Origin: JAVBQF01 sp031549195
GTDB taxonomy: Bacteria > Bacillota_I > Bacilli_A > RF39 > UBA660
Direction: 5' to 3'
Assembly: GCA_031549195.1 (NCBI GenBank)
Contig: JAVBQF010000010.1
Location: 3,619-67,618 of the forward strand
Length of the DNA stretch: 64,000 bases
The position numbers and the translations under genes are program-made. The notes under the pieces were generated by a model. It saw only the letters and a program-made list of their open reading frames with translations. It ran no database searches and had not been told where the DNA came from. Positions 56,264 to 64,000 of the stretch are shown here, one piece after another (the first letter of the stretch is position 1; each line of letters starts with the position of its first letter).

Positions 56264-57250
56264 CATAGCCCTTTTAACTTCGCTCATAGTTTCTACTGCC
56301 TTTTCTCTTGCATTGGTAGTACCGTTCATTAATATTTTATTTACTTCTTCTGGGTGGCTTTCATAATGTTTTCTTTTTTCTCTAATAGGAATTAAGAATT
56401 CTTCGATCTTTTCAATCAATTCCTTTTTGCATCCTACACATCCTCTAGCACCAGTTCTACATTCACTGCAGACTGTTTCAATATTAGGATTTCCAATTAA
56501 CTTGTGATAGTAAGAAACCATACATACCTCAGGATTAGCAGGATCATCCTTCTTAAGTTTTGAAGGGTCTGTTACCGCATTCATTATCTTTTTATTAACA
56601 GTTTCACTATCATCATTTAAATAAAGTGCATTGCCTAAGCTTTTACCCATCTTATCTTTACCATCGAGTCCTTTTATTCTAGGAAATGTACTTAATAAAT
56701 GTTCAGGTTCTTTTAATACATCACCATAAATTGAATTGAATTTTCTAGCGATTTCACGACATTGTTCAATAAGCGGTAATTGATCTTCTCCAACTGGAAC
56801 TAGGTCACCTTGGAATACAGTAATATCAGCAGCTTGGCTAACAGGATAGCCAACAAAGCCATATGTTACGCTTTCACCATCATTACCAAATAAAGCCTTC
56901 TTTTGAGCAATTTCTGTTTTAACAGTAGGATTTCTATATAACCTTGCCATAGTAACTAAGTTTGAATAAAAAACAGTTAACTCAGCAATTTCTGGTATCT
57001 CAGATTGAATAAATATATTAGCTTTTTCTGGTTCTATACCAATTGACAATAAATCTATAGTTACTTCATAAACATTCTTTCTAACTTTATCTGGATTATT
57101 AAAGTTATCTGTTAATGCTTGAACATCAGCAATTTCAAAAAAACAGTTGTACTCATCTTGTAATACTACCCAATTTCTTAACGCACCAAATAAATGACCA
57201 AAATGCAAATTGCCAGTAGGTCTAACTCCAGTTAAAATAGTTTTTTTCAT
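56243..57250 (-). CDS. trpS: Tryptophan--tRNA ligase (probable Fe-S variant)
   Basis: The 335-residue class I synthetase has GNLHFGH (14-20, HIGH motif) and KMGKS (200-204, KMSKS variant), and YGFVGYPVSQAADI and VGEDQLP typical of TrpRS. It has Cys243, Cys261, Cys264, Cys271 and Cys274; C264-x6-C271-x2-C274 with C243 gives C-x20-C-x6-C-x2-C, close to the C-x22-C-x6-C-x2-C [4Fe-4S] motif of the Thermotoga enzyme. I start at 57250 because AAGGAAGTGA lies 5 nt upstream; an open extension to 57280 has no site. No T-box leader is visible upstream. Confidence 0.95.
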   Translation of the reverse strand: MKKTILTGVRPTGNLHFGHLFGALRNWVVLQDEYNCFFEIADVQALTDNFNNPDKVRKNVYEVTIDLLSIGIEPEKANIFIQSEIPEIAELTVFYSNLVTMARLYRNPTVKTEIAQKKALFGNDGESVTYGFVGYPVSQAADITVFQGDLVPVGEDQLPLIEQCREIARKFNSIYGDVLKEPEHLLSTFPRIKGLDGKDKMGKSLGNALYLNDDSETVNKKIMNAVTDPSKLKKDDPANPEVCMVSYYHKLIGNPNIETVCSECRTGARGCVGCKKELIEKIEEFLIPIREKRKHYESHPEEVNKILMNGTTNAREKAVETMSEVKRAMKIDYFQ

Positions 57251-57310
57251 ATGAATCACTTCCTTAAATAATTTTAACATATATTACTACAATATTAAAT
57301 AAGAAATAAA

Positions 57311-57338
57311 TTGACAATGGTATTTATATGTTTATAAT
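57311..57338 (+). promoter_or_regulatory. Promoter of the small gene at 57366
   Basis: TTGACA (57311-57316), 16 bp, TATAAT (57333-57338). Confidence 0.75.
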
Positions 57339-57365
57339 AATTAAATAGAAGAAAAGGTGATTACT

Positions 57366-57635
57366 ATGGAACTTTCAAGTATTAGAAATACCAGGTTAAC
57401 AAGAAATGCTTTTTCAGCATTAACAAGCACTTTCTTGGTTGTGTCATCAATAAATGTGATAAACCAAGATTCGCCTTTAGCGTGCATTATTTTAGGAGGT
57501 ATATCTGCTATTGGAGTTGTCACTAATAATGGAAAATTAAGAAGGCTAAGAGAAGAAAATAATTTAGAAATAAGACCAACAATAAAGAGATTAAAAACAA
57601 GTAAATTTAATCCTAAAAATTGGAGTTTGAAATAA
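57366..57635 (+). CDS. Small hydrophobic protein, unknown
   Basis: The 89-residue product has two moderately hydrophobic stretches (FSALTSTFLVVSSINVI and LACIILGGISAIGVV) and a basic C-terminal tail (RLREENNLEIRPTIKRLK). AAAGGTGAT precedes the ATG. It could be a small membrane protein. It lies directly before the LRR pseudopilin gene and ends in a terminator. I do not recognise the family. Confidence 0.6.
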   Translation: MELSSIRNTRLTRNAFSALTSTFLVVSSINVINQDSPLACIILGGISAIGVVTNNGKLRRLREENNLEIRPTIKRLKTSKFNPKNWSLK

Positions 57636-57653
57636 GAGTGAAGAACTCTTTTT
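57634..57653 (+). terminator. Terminator before the LRR pseudopilin gene
   Basis: AAGAGT and ACTCTT pair around GAAGA, followed by TTT; TTGACA of the next promoter begins at 57656. Confidence 0.65.
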
Positions 57654-57655
57654 AA

Positions 57656-57684
57656 TTGACAAAACATCAATAATAATCTATCAT
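57656..57684 (+). promoter_or_regulatory. Promoter of the first LRR pseudopilin gene
   Basis: TTGACA (57656-57661), 17 bp, TATCAT (57679-57684). The same terminator/promoter join is seen at 62166-62220. Confidence 0.75.
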
Positions 57685-57710
57685 TTACTTATGATAGGGT
57701 GATGTGTGTG

Positions 57711-60700
57711 ATGGATAAATTAAAAATAAGAAAAAGTGAAAAAGCCTTTACGTTAATAGAAATATTATCGGTTATTGTTATACTTGGAATACTTATACTA
57801 ATTGCAGTACCATCAATTAGCAATTATATAAGAGATTCAAGAAAAGATGCATATGTTGCCTCTGCAAAACAGTATATAACAACGATGGCATCGAAACTAT
57901 CAAATTATGATTTCACTGATGAAGAGGTATTATATTATGTACCAATACAATGTTTGAAAACGGAAAAAGCTAAAAATAAAAGTCCATTTGGTGAATGGAT
58001 GGAAGCCTATGTAGTTGTAACATATGACGAAGTAAAAGGATTTGAATATTTTTGGACTAGCTATGATAGTGCAACATATGGAGTAAGCCTTGTTAGTGAA
58101 ACTGCATTAGAAAGAAGTCAAGTTGTAAGCGGAGTGACAAAGTTAGATAAAAATATATCAGTTAATAATAAATTAAAAAGAGGAATGATAAATGCTACCA
58201 CATGTAAGGATGAGCCAATTATAGTGGGCGTAACTCCTGATAATGAAGAAGAAGAAGAGGAAGATCCAAATATGCCAACTATACCAGTAACAAATGGTGG
58301 TTGTTTTGAATTTAACTCATCAAAAAAAACAATAACAAAATATTATCAATATGAAGATAATGATTCATCAAAACCAGTATGTCCAAAGGAAGTAAAAATA
58401 CCAGTCAAAATAGGTGGGATTTCAATAAATAAAATTGCATCTGGGGCTTTTTCGGATAAGGGTTTAACAGCACTAGAAATATCAAGTGGAATAACATCGA
58501 TTGGGTCTCAGGCATTTGAAAATAATGAAATAAAAACGGTAAAGATAGCAAATACGATTAAAACTATAGAAAGCCATGCTTTTTCAAATAACTTAATTGA
58601 AAGGGTATCTTTGAAAGGTAGCGAAATAAATATAGGTATATCAGCATTTGAAAACAATAAGATTACAACATTAATATTGGGAACTGGTATAACTTCAATA
58701 CCCGAAAAAGCTTTTTATAACAATCTGATTACAAGCTTAACGATACCAAATACTGTAACTAATATAAATGCCTTTGCATTTGCGAACAATCTAATAGAAA
58801 CTGTTGACTTGCAAAATAATATAACAAGTATAGGTGTATCAGCTTTTGAAAACAATAAAATTACAACATTGACATTAGGTGATGCCATAACTTCAATACC
58901 CGAAAAGGCCTTTTGTAACAATTTAATTACAAACCTAATAATACCTAATGCTGTGACTAATATCGATTCTCAAGCTTTTGCAAGCAACAAGATTGAGGCT
59001 TTAGATATTGGGGAAGGTCTAACTGAAATAAAGGAAGAGACATTCTTGAATAATCTTATTACAAGTATAGCAATACCAGACAACATAACAACTATAGGCG
59101 CATCAGCATTTGAAAATAACCTAATTAATAATTTAAATATTGGAGATGGCTTAATAACGATAGAGGAACGAGCATTTGCAATAAATAGTATAGCTGAAAC
59201 ATCAATACCATCTAATGTAAAAAATATAGGAGATAATGCATTTATAAATAATGAAGAAACAAGTACTTTAAATGTGGATAGTGCTTATAAAACAATAGAG
59301 GGATCTCCGTGGGGAGCATTCAAAGTAAATTGGATTGGCGACGAAGCAGGAACAACAACTATAAGATGTTTTGCCTTTGATAGTAATACTAATACTATAA
59401 CTGGTTATTACAATTATATGGATAATAATAGTGAAAATGAATCATGTCCAAAAGCAGTTGTAATTCCAACCAATATTTCAGGAATTCCAGTAAAAACAAT
59501 AGCTGCTTCAGCCTTTGCAAGTAAAAAGTTAACTTCGGTATTAATAGGAAGCAATGTAATTACGATAGGTGCATCAGCATTCAAAAACAATGTAATAACA
59601 ACATTAACAATTGGAAGCAAGGTAACAACAATTAAGTCTGAAGCTTTTAGTACAAATTCAATAAAGAATGTAATAATACCAAACAGCGTAACAACAATAG
59701 AAGCATCAGCCTTTTACAACAATGTAATAACAACATTGTCGCTTGGAACAGGTTTAAAAACAATAGGTGCAAGTGCGTTTAATACAAACTCAATAAAGAG
59801 TGTAACAATACCAAATAGTGTAACAACAATAGGTACAAGTGCCTTCTATAACAATCAAATAGCAACATTATCTATTGGTACTGGAGTAAAAATAATTGAT
59901 GCCAGTACATTTAATACAAATCAAATAAAAACTCTTACAATACCAAATAATATAACAACTATAGGTCAAGGTGCATTTCACAACAATGTAATAGAAACAT
60001 TAACATTGGGAAGCGGATTGACAACAATTGAAAAAAGTGCGTTTAGTACAAATTTGATAAAGAGTGTGACAATACCCAATAGTGTAACTTCAATAGGAGA
60101 AACAGCATTTTTAAATAATGTAATAACCACATTAACCCTAGGAACAGGATTAACAACAATAGGTACAAGTGCCTTTAGCACAAACCAGATAAAAAGTTTA
60201 GTAATACCAAATAATGTGACTTCAATAGGAGAAACAGCATTCTTTAAAAATCAGATAACCACATTAACACTCGGGACAGGATTAACAACAATAGAAGCAA
60301 GTACGTTTAGTACAAATCAACTAGCAAGCGTAACAATACCAAATAATATTATAACAATAAAAGAAACAGCATTTTACACCAATGTAATAACCACATTAAC
60401 CCTAGGAACAGGATTAAAGACAATAAGTGCAAGTGCATTTAGTGCAAATAAACTATCTGCAGTGACAATTCCAGCAAATGTAACAACCATTGGAGCAAAT
60501 GCCTTTCTTAATAATGCATCAGGCAGCACTATAAATGTATACAAAACAATAAATACAATAAGCGGATCACCATGGGGAGCTATTAATGTAAAATGGAATA
60601 GCAAAGAATACAAATATGCCTATACTGGTGCTATGCAATCACTTACAATTTTAGAAACAGGATCATATAAAATAGCATTGTGGGGAGCGTCAGGAGGAAA

Positions 60701-61403
60701 GTCAACAGCAAATGGAACAGCTCAGACTACATTTGGAAAAGGTGCTTATACGACAGGAACAGTGAAACTATATAAAGATGATATTATATATATATATGTA
60801 GGTGGAAAAGGAGTAGATGCTATTGCAACCAAGGCTGGTAGTGGTGGGTGGAATGGTGGCGGTGCTGGTGGACAGGATGGCGATGATGACCAAGGCGGTG
60901 GTGGCGGAGGAGCTACTGATGTTAGATATGAAGGAACTGGAACAATTCATAGGATAATTGTTGCAGCAGGTGGCGGAGGCGGTTCATTTACTTATTCTGG
61001 TGGAAGTGGTGGAACGTTGAATGGTATTCAAGGAACAAGTGACGCTGCTGTTGCTACACAAACTACGGGCCATTCATTTGGCACTGGTAAATCTGGATCT
61101 GGATCTTCTGGTGATGGTGATGGCCTTGGTGGCGGAGGTGGTGGCTACTATGGTGGCTCAACATCATCAACTGCTTATAAATCGGCAGGCGGAGGCGGTT
61201 CTTCCTTTATTTCAGGATATTCAGGATGTAATGCAAAGAATTCCGCTGGAACACATACAGGTCAAGCCAATCACTTTTCAGGCGCCGTATTTACTAGTAT
61301 GTCTATGAAAGCTGGAACAGCATCAATGCCATCAACAAGTGGCGCAACAGAAACAGGCCATGTTGGAAATGGCTATGCAATAATAAATTATTTAGGATTA
61401 TAA
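57711..61403 (+). CDS. Prepilin-like LRR surface protein with glycine-rich domain
   Basis: The 1230-residue protein has in order: a basic leader and prepilin motif KAFTLIEILSVIVILGILIL (Ala before Phe); a globular segment (about 35-160, KSPFGEWMEAYVVV, shared with the protein at 20163); an acidic linker (EEEEEEDP); LRR array 1 of 22-residue BspA-type repeats, closed by EGSPWGAFKVNW; a spacer with CFAFDSNTNTITGYYN; LRR array 2, closed by SGSPWGAINVKW; and a C-terminal glycine-rich domain (GWNGGGAGG, GGGGGATDVR, IVAAGGGGG, ending GYAIINYLGL) resembling the ALK/LTK glycine-rich family. AGGGTGAT lies 8 nt before the ATG at 57711. It is probably an adhesin. No pilus machinery is in the window. Confidence 0.88.
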   Translation: MDKLKIRKSEKAFTLIEILSVIVILGILILIAVPSISNYIRDSRKDAYVASAKQYITTMASKLSNYDFTDEEVLYYVPIQCLKTEKAKNKSPFGEWMEAYVVVTYDEVKGFEYFWTSYDSATYGVSLVSETALERSQVVSGVTKLDKNISVNNKLKRGMINATTCKDEPIIVGVTPDNEEEEEEDPNMPTIPVTNGGCFEFNSSKKTITKYYQYEDNDSSKPVCPKEVKIPVKIGGISINKIASGAFSDKGLTALEISSGITSIGSQAFENNEIKTVKIANTIKTIESHAFSNNLIERVSLKGSEINIGISAFENNKITTLILGTGITSIPEKAFYNNLITSLTIPNTVTNINAFAFANNLIETVDLQNNITSIGVSAFENNKITTLTLGDAITSIPEKAFCNNLITNLIIPNAVTNIDSQAFASNKIEALDIGEGLTEIKEETFLNNLITSIAIPDNITTIGASAFENNLINNLNIGDGLITIEERAFAINSIAETSIPSNVKNIGDNAFINNEETSTLNVDSAYKTIEGSPWGAFKVNWIGDEAGTTTIRCFAFDSNTNTITGYYNYMDNNSENESCPKAVVIPTNISGIPVKTIAASAFASKKLTSVLIGSNVITIGASAFKNNVITTLTIGSKVTTIKSEAFSTNSIKNVIIPNSVTTIEASAFYNNVITTLSLGTGLKTIGASAFNTNSIKSVTIPNSVTTIGTSAFYNNQIATLSIGTGVKIIDASTFNTNQIKTLTIPNNITTIGQGAFHNNVIETLTLGSGLTTIEKSAFSTNLIKSVTIPNSVTSIGETAFLNNVITTLTLGTGLTTIGTSAFSTNQIKSLVIPNNVTSIGETAFFKNQITTLTLGTGLTTIEASTFSTNQLASVTIPNNIITIKETAFYTNVITTLTLGTGLKTISASAFSANKLSAVTIPANVTTIGANAFLNNASGSTINVYKTINTISGSPWGAINVKWNSKEYKYAYTGAMQSLTILETGSYKIALWGASGGKSTANGTAQTTFGKGAYTTGTVKLYKDDIIYIYVGGKGVDAIATKAGSGGWNGGGAGGQDGDDDQGGGGGGATDVRYEGTGTIHRIIVAAGGGGGSFTYSGGSGGTLNGIQGTSDAAVATQTTGHSFGTGKSGSGSSGDGDGLGGGGGGYYGGSTSSTAYKSAGGGGSSFISGYSGCNAKNSAGTHTGQANHFSGAVFTSMSMKAGTASMPSTSGATETGHVGNGYAIINYLGL
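58436..59270 (+). repeat. LRR array 1 (BspA-type, 22-residue units)
   Basis: Repeated units of the type AFxNNxIxxLxIGxGLTxI alternate with AFxNNLIxxLxIPNxVTxI. Confidence 0.8.
59500..60540 (+). repeat. LRR array 2 with near-identical DNA repeats
   Basis: Dimers of 44 residues (132 bp) are arranged in tandem. A 34-base stretch beginning GTAATAACCACATTAACC occurs identically at 60120-60153 and 60384-60417, exactly two dimers apart. Confidence 0.8.
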
Positions 61404-61414
61404 AAGGAGAAAGT

Positions 61415-62167
61415 ATGAATAAGAAAACAAAGGATTTAATAATAATTGTCTTACTAGTAGTTGCACTTCTGTTAATAGGATATGGTGTTTATCGCTATTT
61501 CAATGACGATAAACAAAGTAACAATGAAGAAAAAGAACTGACAAAAGAAGAGGTTATTGAAAAAGCACTTGAAAAAATTAAAGTTTCAGCAGATATGAAT
61601 GGATATACATTGTCTTATAGATTAAGCGGTATATATAATGATAAAAGAATTATTGATGATGCTAGAATTGAAAATTATATGAATAAAGATTATAAAATAA
61701 TGCAGTCTACATTAACAAATATAGAAGAAAACATATCAGAATCAAAAACATACTATATCATTGGGACAGAAAAGTATATTGAAAAAGAAATGATGAAATA
61801 TGAAAAAACAGAAGATTCAATAGTATACACAGATGTATCCACCTATTTAAAAGGCCTTGAAAGTTATACTAATTTGAATAGAGAAGAAAAAGAAATTGTT
61901 GCATATGAAGAATATCAAAAATATTCATTTGTAACTAAAAAAGATGTTATGAAAAATATTATGAAGTATACTACAATTGGTGAAATTGATTTTAATCAAG
62001 ATATTCAATCAACAGTATTAATTGATAAAGATAATAAGATTTATAAAATAGAATATGATTTAAAGAAAGCCTTATCACTTGAAACTGATTTTAGAATGAG
62101 TTTATATTATTTCGGTTATAATACATCAAGAACATATGATATTAATAGTTTATTAAATAATGAATAG
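61415..62167 (+). CDS. Membrane-anchored extracytoplasmic protein between the LRR pseudopilin genes
   Basis: The 250-residue protein starts MNKKTKDLIIIVLLVVALLL, one membrane helix, then an acidic linker (NDDKQSNNEEKELTKEEV) and a soluble domain with mixed structure (SYRLSGIYNDKRIIDDARIE, YYIIGTEKYIEKEMMKYEKT, KIYKIEYDLKKALSLETDF). GGAGAAAGT precedes the ATG. It is 11 nt after the LRR pseudopilin gene, so it is in its operon and may serve assembly or export of that protein. The protein at 24360 has the same layout. The family is not recognised. Confidence 0.65.
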   Translation: MNKKTKDLIIIVLLVVALLLIGYGVYRYFNDDKQSNNEEKELTKEEVIEKALEKIKVSADMNGYTLSYRLSGIYNDKRIIDDARIENYMNKDYKIMQSTLTNIEENISESKTYYIIGTEKYIEKEMMKYEKTEDSIVYTDVSTYLKGLESYTNLNREEKEIVAYEEYQKYSFVTKKDVMKNIMKYTTIGEIDFNQDIQSTVLIDKDNKIYKIEYDLKKALSLETDFRMSLYYFGYNTSRTYDINSLLNNE

Positions 62168-62190
62168 AGCTTCAAAATGAGGCTCTTTTA
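62166..62190 (+). terminator. Terminator before the second LRR pseudopilin gene
   Basis: AGAGCTTC and GAGGCTCT (one G-U) pair around AAAAT, followed by TTTT; TTGACA begins at 62192. Confidence 0.7.
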
Positions 62191-62191
62191 A

Positions 62192-62220
62192 TTGACAAAA
62201 TAACCCTAATGAACTATTAT
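62192..62220 (+). promoter_or_regulatory. Promoter of the second LRR pseudopilin gene
   Basis: TTGACA (62192-62197), 17 bp, TATTAT (62215-62220), followed by AGGGTGAT before the ATG. Confidence 0.8.
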
Positions 62221-62239
62221 TTATAGTAGGGTGATACTA

Positions 62240-64000
62240 ATGAGAAACCAAATAAAAACAAATAATAAAGCATTTAGTTTGATAGAGCTTTTAGCAGTAA
62301 TTATAGTATTAGGTATACTTATCTCAATAGCTATACCAGCAATCAATAAATATGTTGTTAATTCAAAAAAACAGTCATATATTAGAACTGCAAATGTGTT
62401 TATACAAGCTGCAAGAGAACAGTATGCAAAAGATGTATTTGCTCAAGAGGCAAAGAATAATGAAGCTTTAGTCATACCAGCATCTAAGATAGATGTGGAT
62501 AAAAACAAAGGATATAAATCACCATATGGTAAGCTTGATTTAGCTAGGACATATGTAATTATTGAAAGAGAAAATGGTAAAAACATCTACTATTTTGCTG
62601 CAATAGATTCTAAAAAGTATGGGATAAATGTTGCAAAAGAAGATGAACTTTCTGAAAGCTCTGTATTAAAAGGCGCTGAAAGTTTGGAAAATGTTAAGAG
62701 TATAACAAACTTAAAAGAGAATAATGCAAGAATAATTATTGGTGGCGCAAGTTATCAATTAAGCAATAGAAATTTAACTAATAGTTCTACAATTTTACTT
62801 GCTAAACTTTCTGATGATGGAGATCCAATAGAACCAGGTGAAGATCCAACAGATGAAGATCCTAATGCTCCGCCTGCACAGGAACCTAGTAATGCAACGA
62901 CTGCAAGGTGTTTTTCGTTCAATGTGAGCACATTTACAATTGAAGGTTACTATAGCAATTTAGATGGAGATATTGAAAAGGAAGATTGCCCAAAAGATGT
63001 AATTATTCCAGAGAAGATTAGTGGTATTTCTGTTAATGTAATTGGAGATAGTGCATTTAAAAACAAAGAACTAACTTCCGTTACACTTCCAGATTCTGTA
63101 ACATCAATAGCAGCAGACGCTTTTTCATATAACAATTTAGAAACAATAAATCTATCAGACAATGTATTAGAAATTGAAAATGGTGCTTTTGCGTATAATA
63201 ACCTAAGTTCTATATTAATACCAAGCGAAATAGAAGTAATAAAAGAAAATGCTTTTGGACATAATCAAATATCAAGTATTGTTTTCAATAATGTAACTAC
63301 AATTGAAAAAGACGCTTTTACAAATAATCAGTTAACAAATTTAATAGTATCAGACAAAGTGGTATCAATTGGTATATCTGCTTTTGCAAACAATATGATT
63401 GCAACTTTAGTTTTATCTGCAAATCTTGTAACAGTAGGAGAAACATCTTTTGCAAATAATCAAATATCAAATGTTAATTTTAAAACTAATATTACTACTA
63501 TAGGTACTGGGGCTTTCTACAGTAATAGGATAGAAGAAGCTACAATACCAAGTAGTGTTACAACAATAGGAGATAATGCGTTTGCTTTAAATATGACAAC
63601 AAGTACACTGTTTGTGAATAAAACAAAGAACTCGATAAGCGGAGCACCATGGGGAGCGTTTAAAGTAGTATGGCTAAATGAAACATATGAGTATGCATAT
63701 ACAGGAAATTATCAGGAATTCACGGTACCCGCAACAGGCTATTACAATATAGAGTTATGGGGGGCTGAAGGTGGAACATTTGGCTCATATACTGGTGGTA
63801 AAGGTGCTTATACTAAAGGAGCTGTAAAGTTACAAAAAAATGAAAAAATATATATATACGTTGGTGGAACACCATTAAGTACAACTGTTGCAGCAGCAGA
63901 TACCGGTGGCTATAATGGTGGAGGAAGCTTGTCAGCTGGGCAGTATGCATATGGTAGATCTGGCGGTGGTGCAACTGACGTGAGATTAAATAATGGAGTA
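62240..64000 (+). CDS. Second prepilin-like LRR surface protein with glycine-rich domain (3' end outside window)
   Basis: The frame is open from the ATG at 62240 to the window edge (587 codons). It starts MRNQIKTNNKAFSLIELLAV with prepilin-like GILISIAIPAI (Ala before Phe), then a segment YKSPYGKLDLARTYVIIE comparable to the KSPFGEW domain of its paralogue, an acidic/proline linker (DDGDPIEPGEDPTDEDP), CFSFNVSTFTIEGYYS, one array of about ten BspA-type repeats (about 63,040-63,600), the closing motif SGAPWGAFKVVW, and the start of a glycine-rich domain (YEYAYTGNYQEF, GGYNGGGSL, RSGGGATDVR). AGGGTGAT lies 6 nt before the ATG. The order matches the second half of the protein at 57711. Confidence 0.88.
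   Translation, partial: MRNQIKTNNKAFSLIELLAVIIVLGILISIAIPAINKYVVNSKKQSYIRTANVFIQAAREQYAKDVFAQEAKNNEALVIPASKIDVDKNKGYKSPYGKLDLARTYVIIERENGKNIYYFAAIDSKKYGINVAKEDELSESSVLKGAESLENVKSITNLKENNARIIIGGASYQLSNRNLTNSSTILLAKLSDDGDPIEPGEDPTDEDPNAPPAQEPSNATTARCFSFNVSTFTIEGYYSNLDGDIEKEDCPKDVIIPEKISGISVNVIGDSAFKNKELTSVTLPDSVTSIAADAFSYNNLETINLSDNVLEIENGAFAYNNLSSILIPSEIEVIKENAFGHNQISSIVFNNVTTIEKDAFTNNQLTNLIVSDKVVSIGISAFANNMIATLVLSANLVTVGETSFANNQISNVNFKTNITTIGTGAFYSNRIEEATIPSSVTTIGDNAFALNMTTSTLFVNKTKNSISGAPWGAFKVVWLNETYEYAYTGNYQEFTVPATGYYNIELWGAEGGTFGSYTGGKGAYTKGAVKLQKNEKIYIYVGGTPLSTTVAAADTGGYNGGGSLSAGQYAYGRSGGGATDVRLNNGV

Noticed and set aside
57251..57310. T-box leader upstream of trpS
   Set aside because: The gap is too short and lacks T-box features; the promoter there drives the opposite gene.
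59560..60520. CRISPR array
   Set aside because: The tandem DNA repeats are in frame, 132-bp dimers encoding LRR units, with no constant short repeat and unique spacer pattern.
61021..61308. Second plus-strand frame in the glycine-rich part of the LRR pseudopilin
   Set aside because: Glycine codons (GGN) give open frames in other phases; there is no independent ribosome binding site.

Overview
The window is AT-rich bacterial DNA (roughly 30% G+C by eye) with short intergenic gaps, strong AGGAGG-type ribosome binding sites, sigma-A-like promoters and many hairpin plus T-run terminators. TGG encodes Trp and TGA is used as a stop, so the code is standard. The gene content points to an anaerobic, low-GC Bacillota (Firmicutes) relative, probably from a gut-type habitat, with at least some endospore coat genes. 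It has class III ribonucleotide reductase (NrdD/NrdG), ferrous iron uptake (FeoAB), a 2-hydroxyacyl-CoA dehydratase-type activase, a TrpRS with a probable Fe-S motif, CotJ coat proteins and several prepilin-like surface proteins. I cannot name the species. I see no rRNA, CRISPR array, IS element or prophage.

Layout. 1-4.8 kb: a DEAD-box helicase cut by the window edge, with a terminator-like hairpin in its leader, then small enzymes and DUF proteins (Tag glycosylase, DUF2000, HIT-like, DUF2200, DUF1801, an Imm-5-like protein). 5-7.5 kb: a CYTH protein, then a peptidase S51-NUDIX fusion gene bracketed by imperfect direct repeats and, outside these, perfect 21-bp inverted repeats, next to tRNA-His. 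7.6-13 kb: a CofE-like ligase, the cotJ operon with fused CotJA-CotJB, a short pyruvate-kinase paralogue, and an SDR/PLP-lyase pair. 13.4-16.5 kb: the nrdD, nrdD-tail, nrdG operon. 17-20 kb: a P-type ATPase. 20-28.9 kb: a GLUG-repeat pseudopilin, an apparently leaderless UvrD-like helicase, a lipid kinase and small surface proteins including a zinc-ribbon/TPM pair. 29-43.6 kb: dxs, membrane proteins, Fic, a thioredoxin-like lipoprotein, feoAB, ABC-F, rhodanese, VTT and rmuC. 43.7-57.6 kb: a 3D-domain protein, a 1417-residue activase, tex, an ECF sigma/anti-sigma pair and trpS. 57.7-64 kb: two paralogous pseudopilins with leucine-rich repeats and glycine-rich domains, the second cut by the window edge, with a membrane-anchored protein between them.

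How it fits together. Strict anaerobiosis is the common thread (nrdDG, feoAB, activase, Fe-S TrpRS). The most distinctive theme is cell-surface display: three proteins combine a prepilin N-terminus and a shared globular segment with very different repeat domains (GLUG, or BspA-type LRR plus an ALK/LTK-like glycine-rich domain). The second theme is compact regulation: terminators run directly into the next promoter, one helicase gene appears to lack a leader, and another helicase carries a leader hairpin that could attenuate its transcription.
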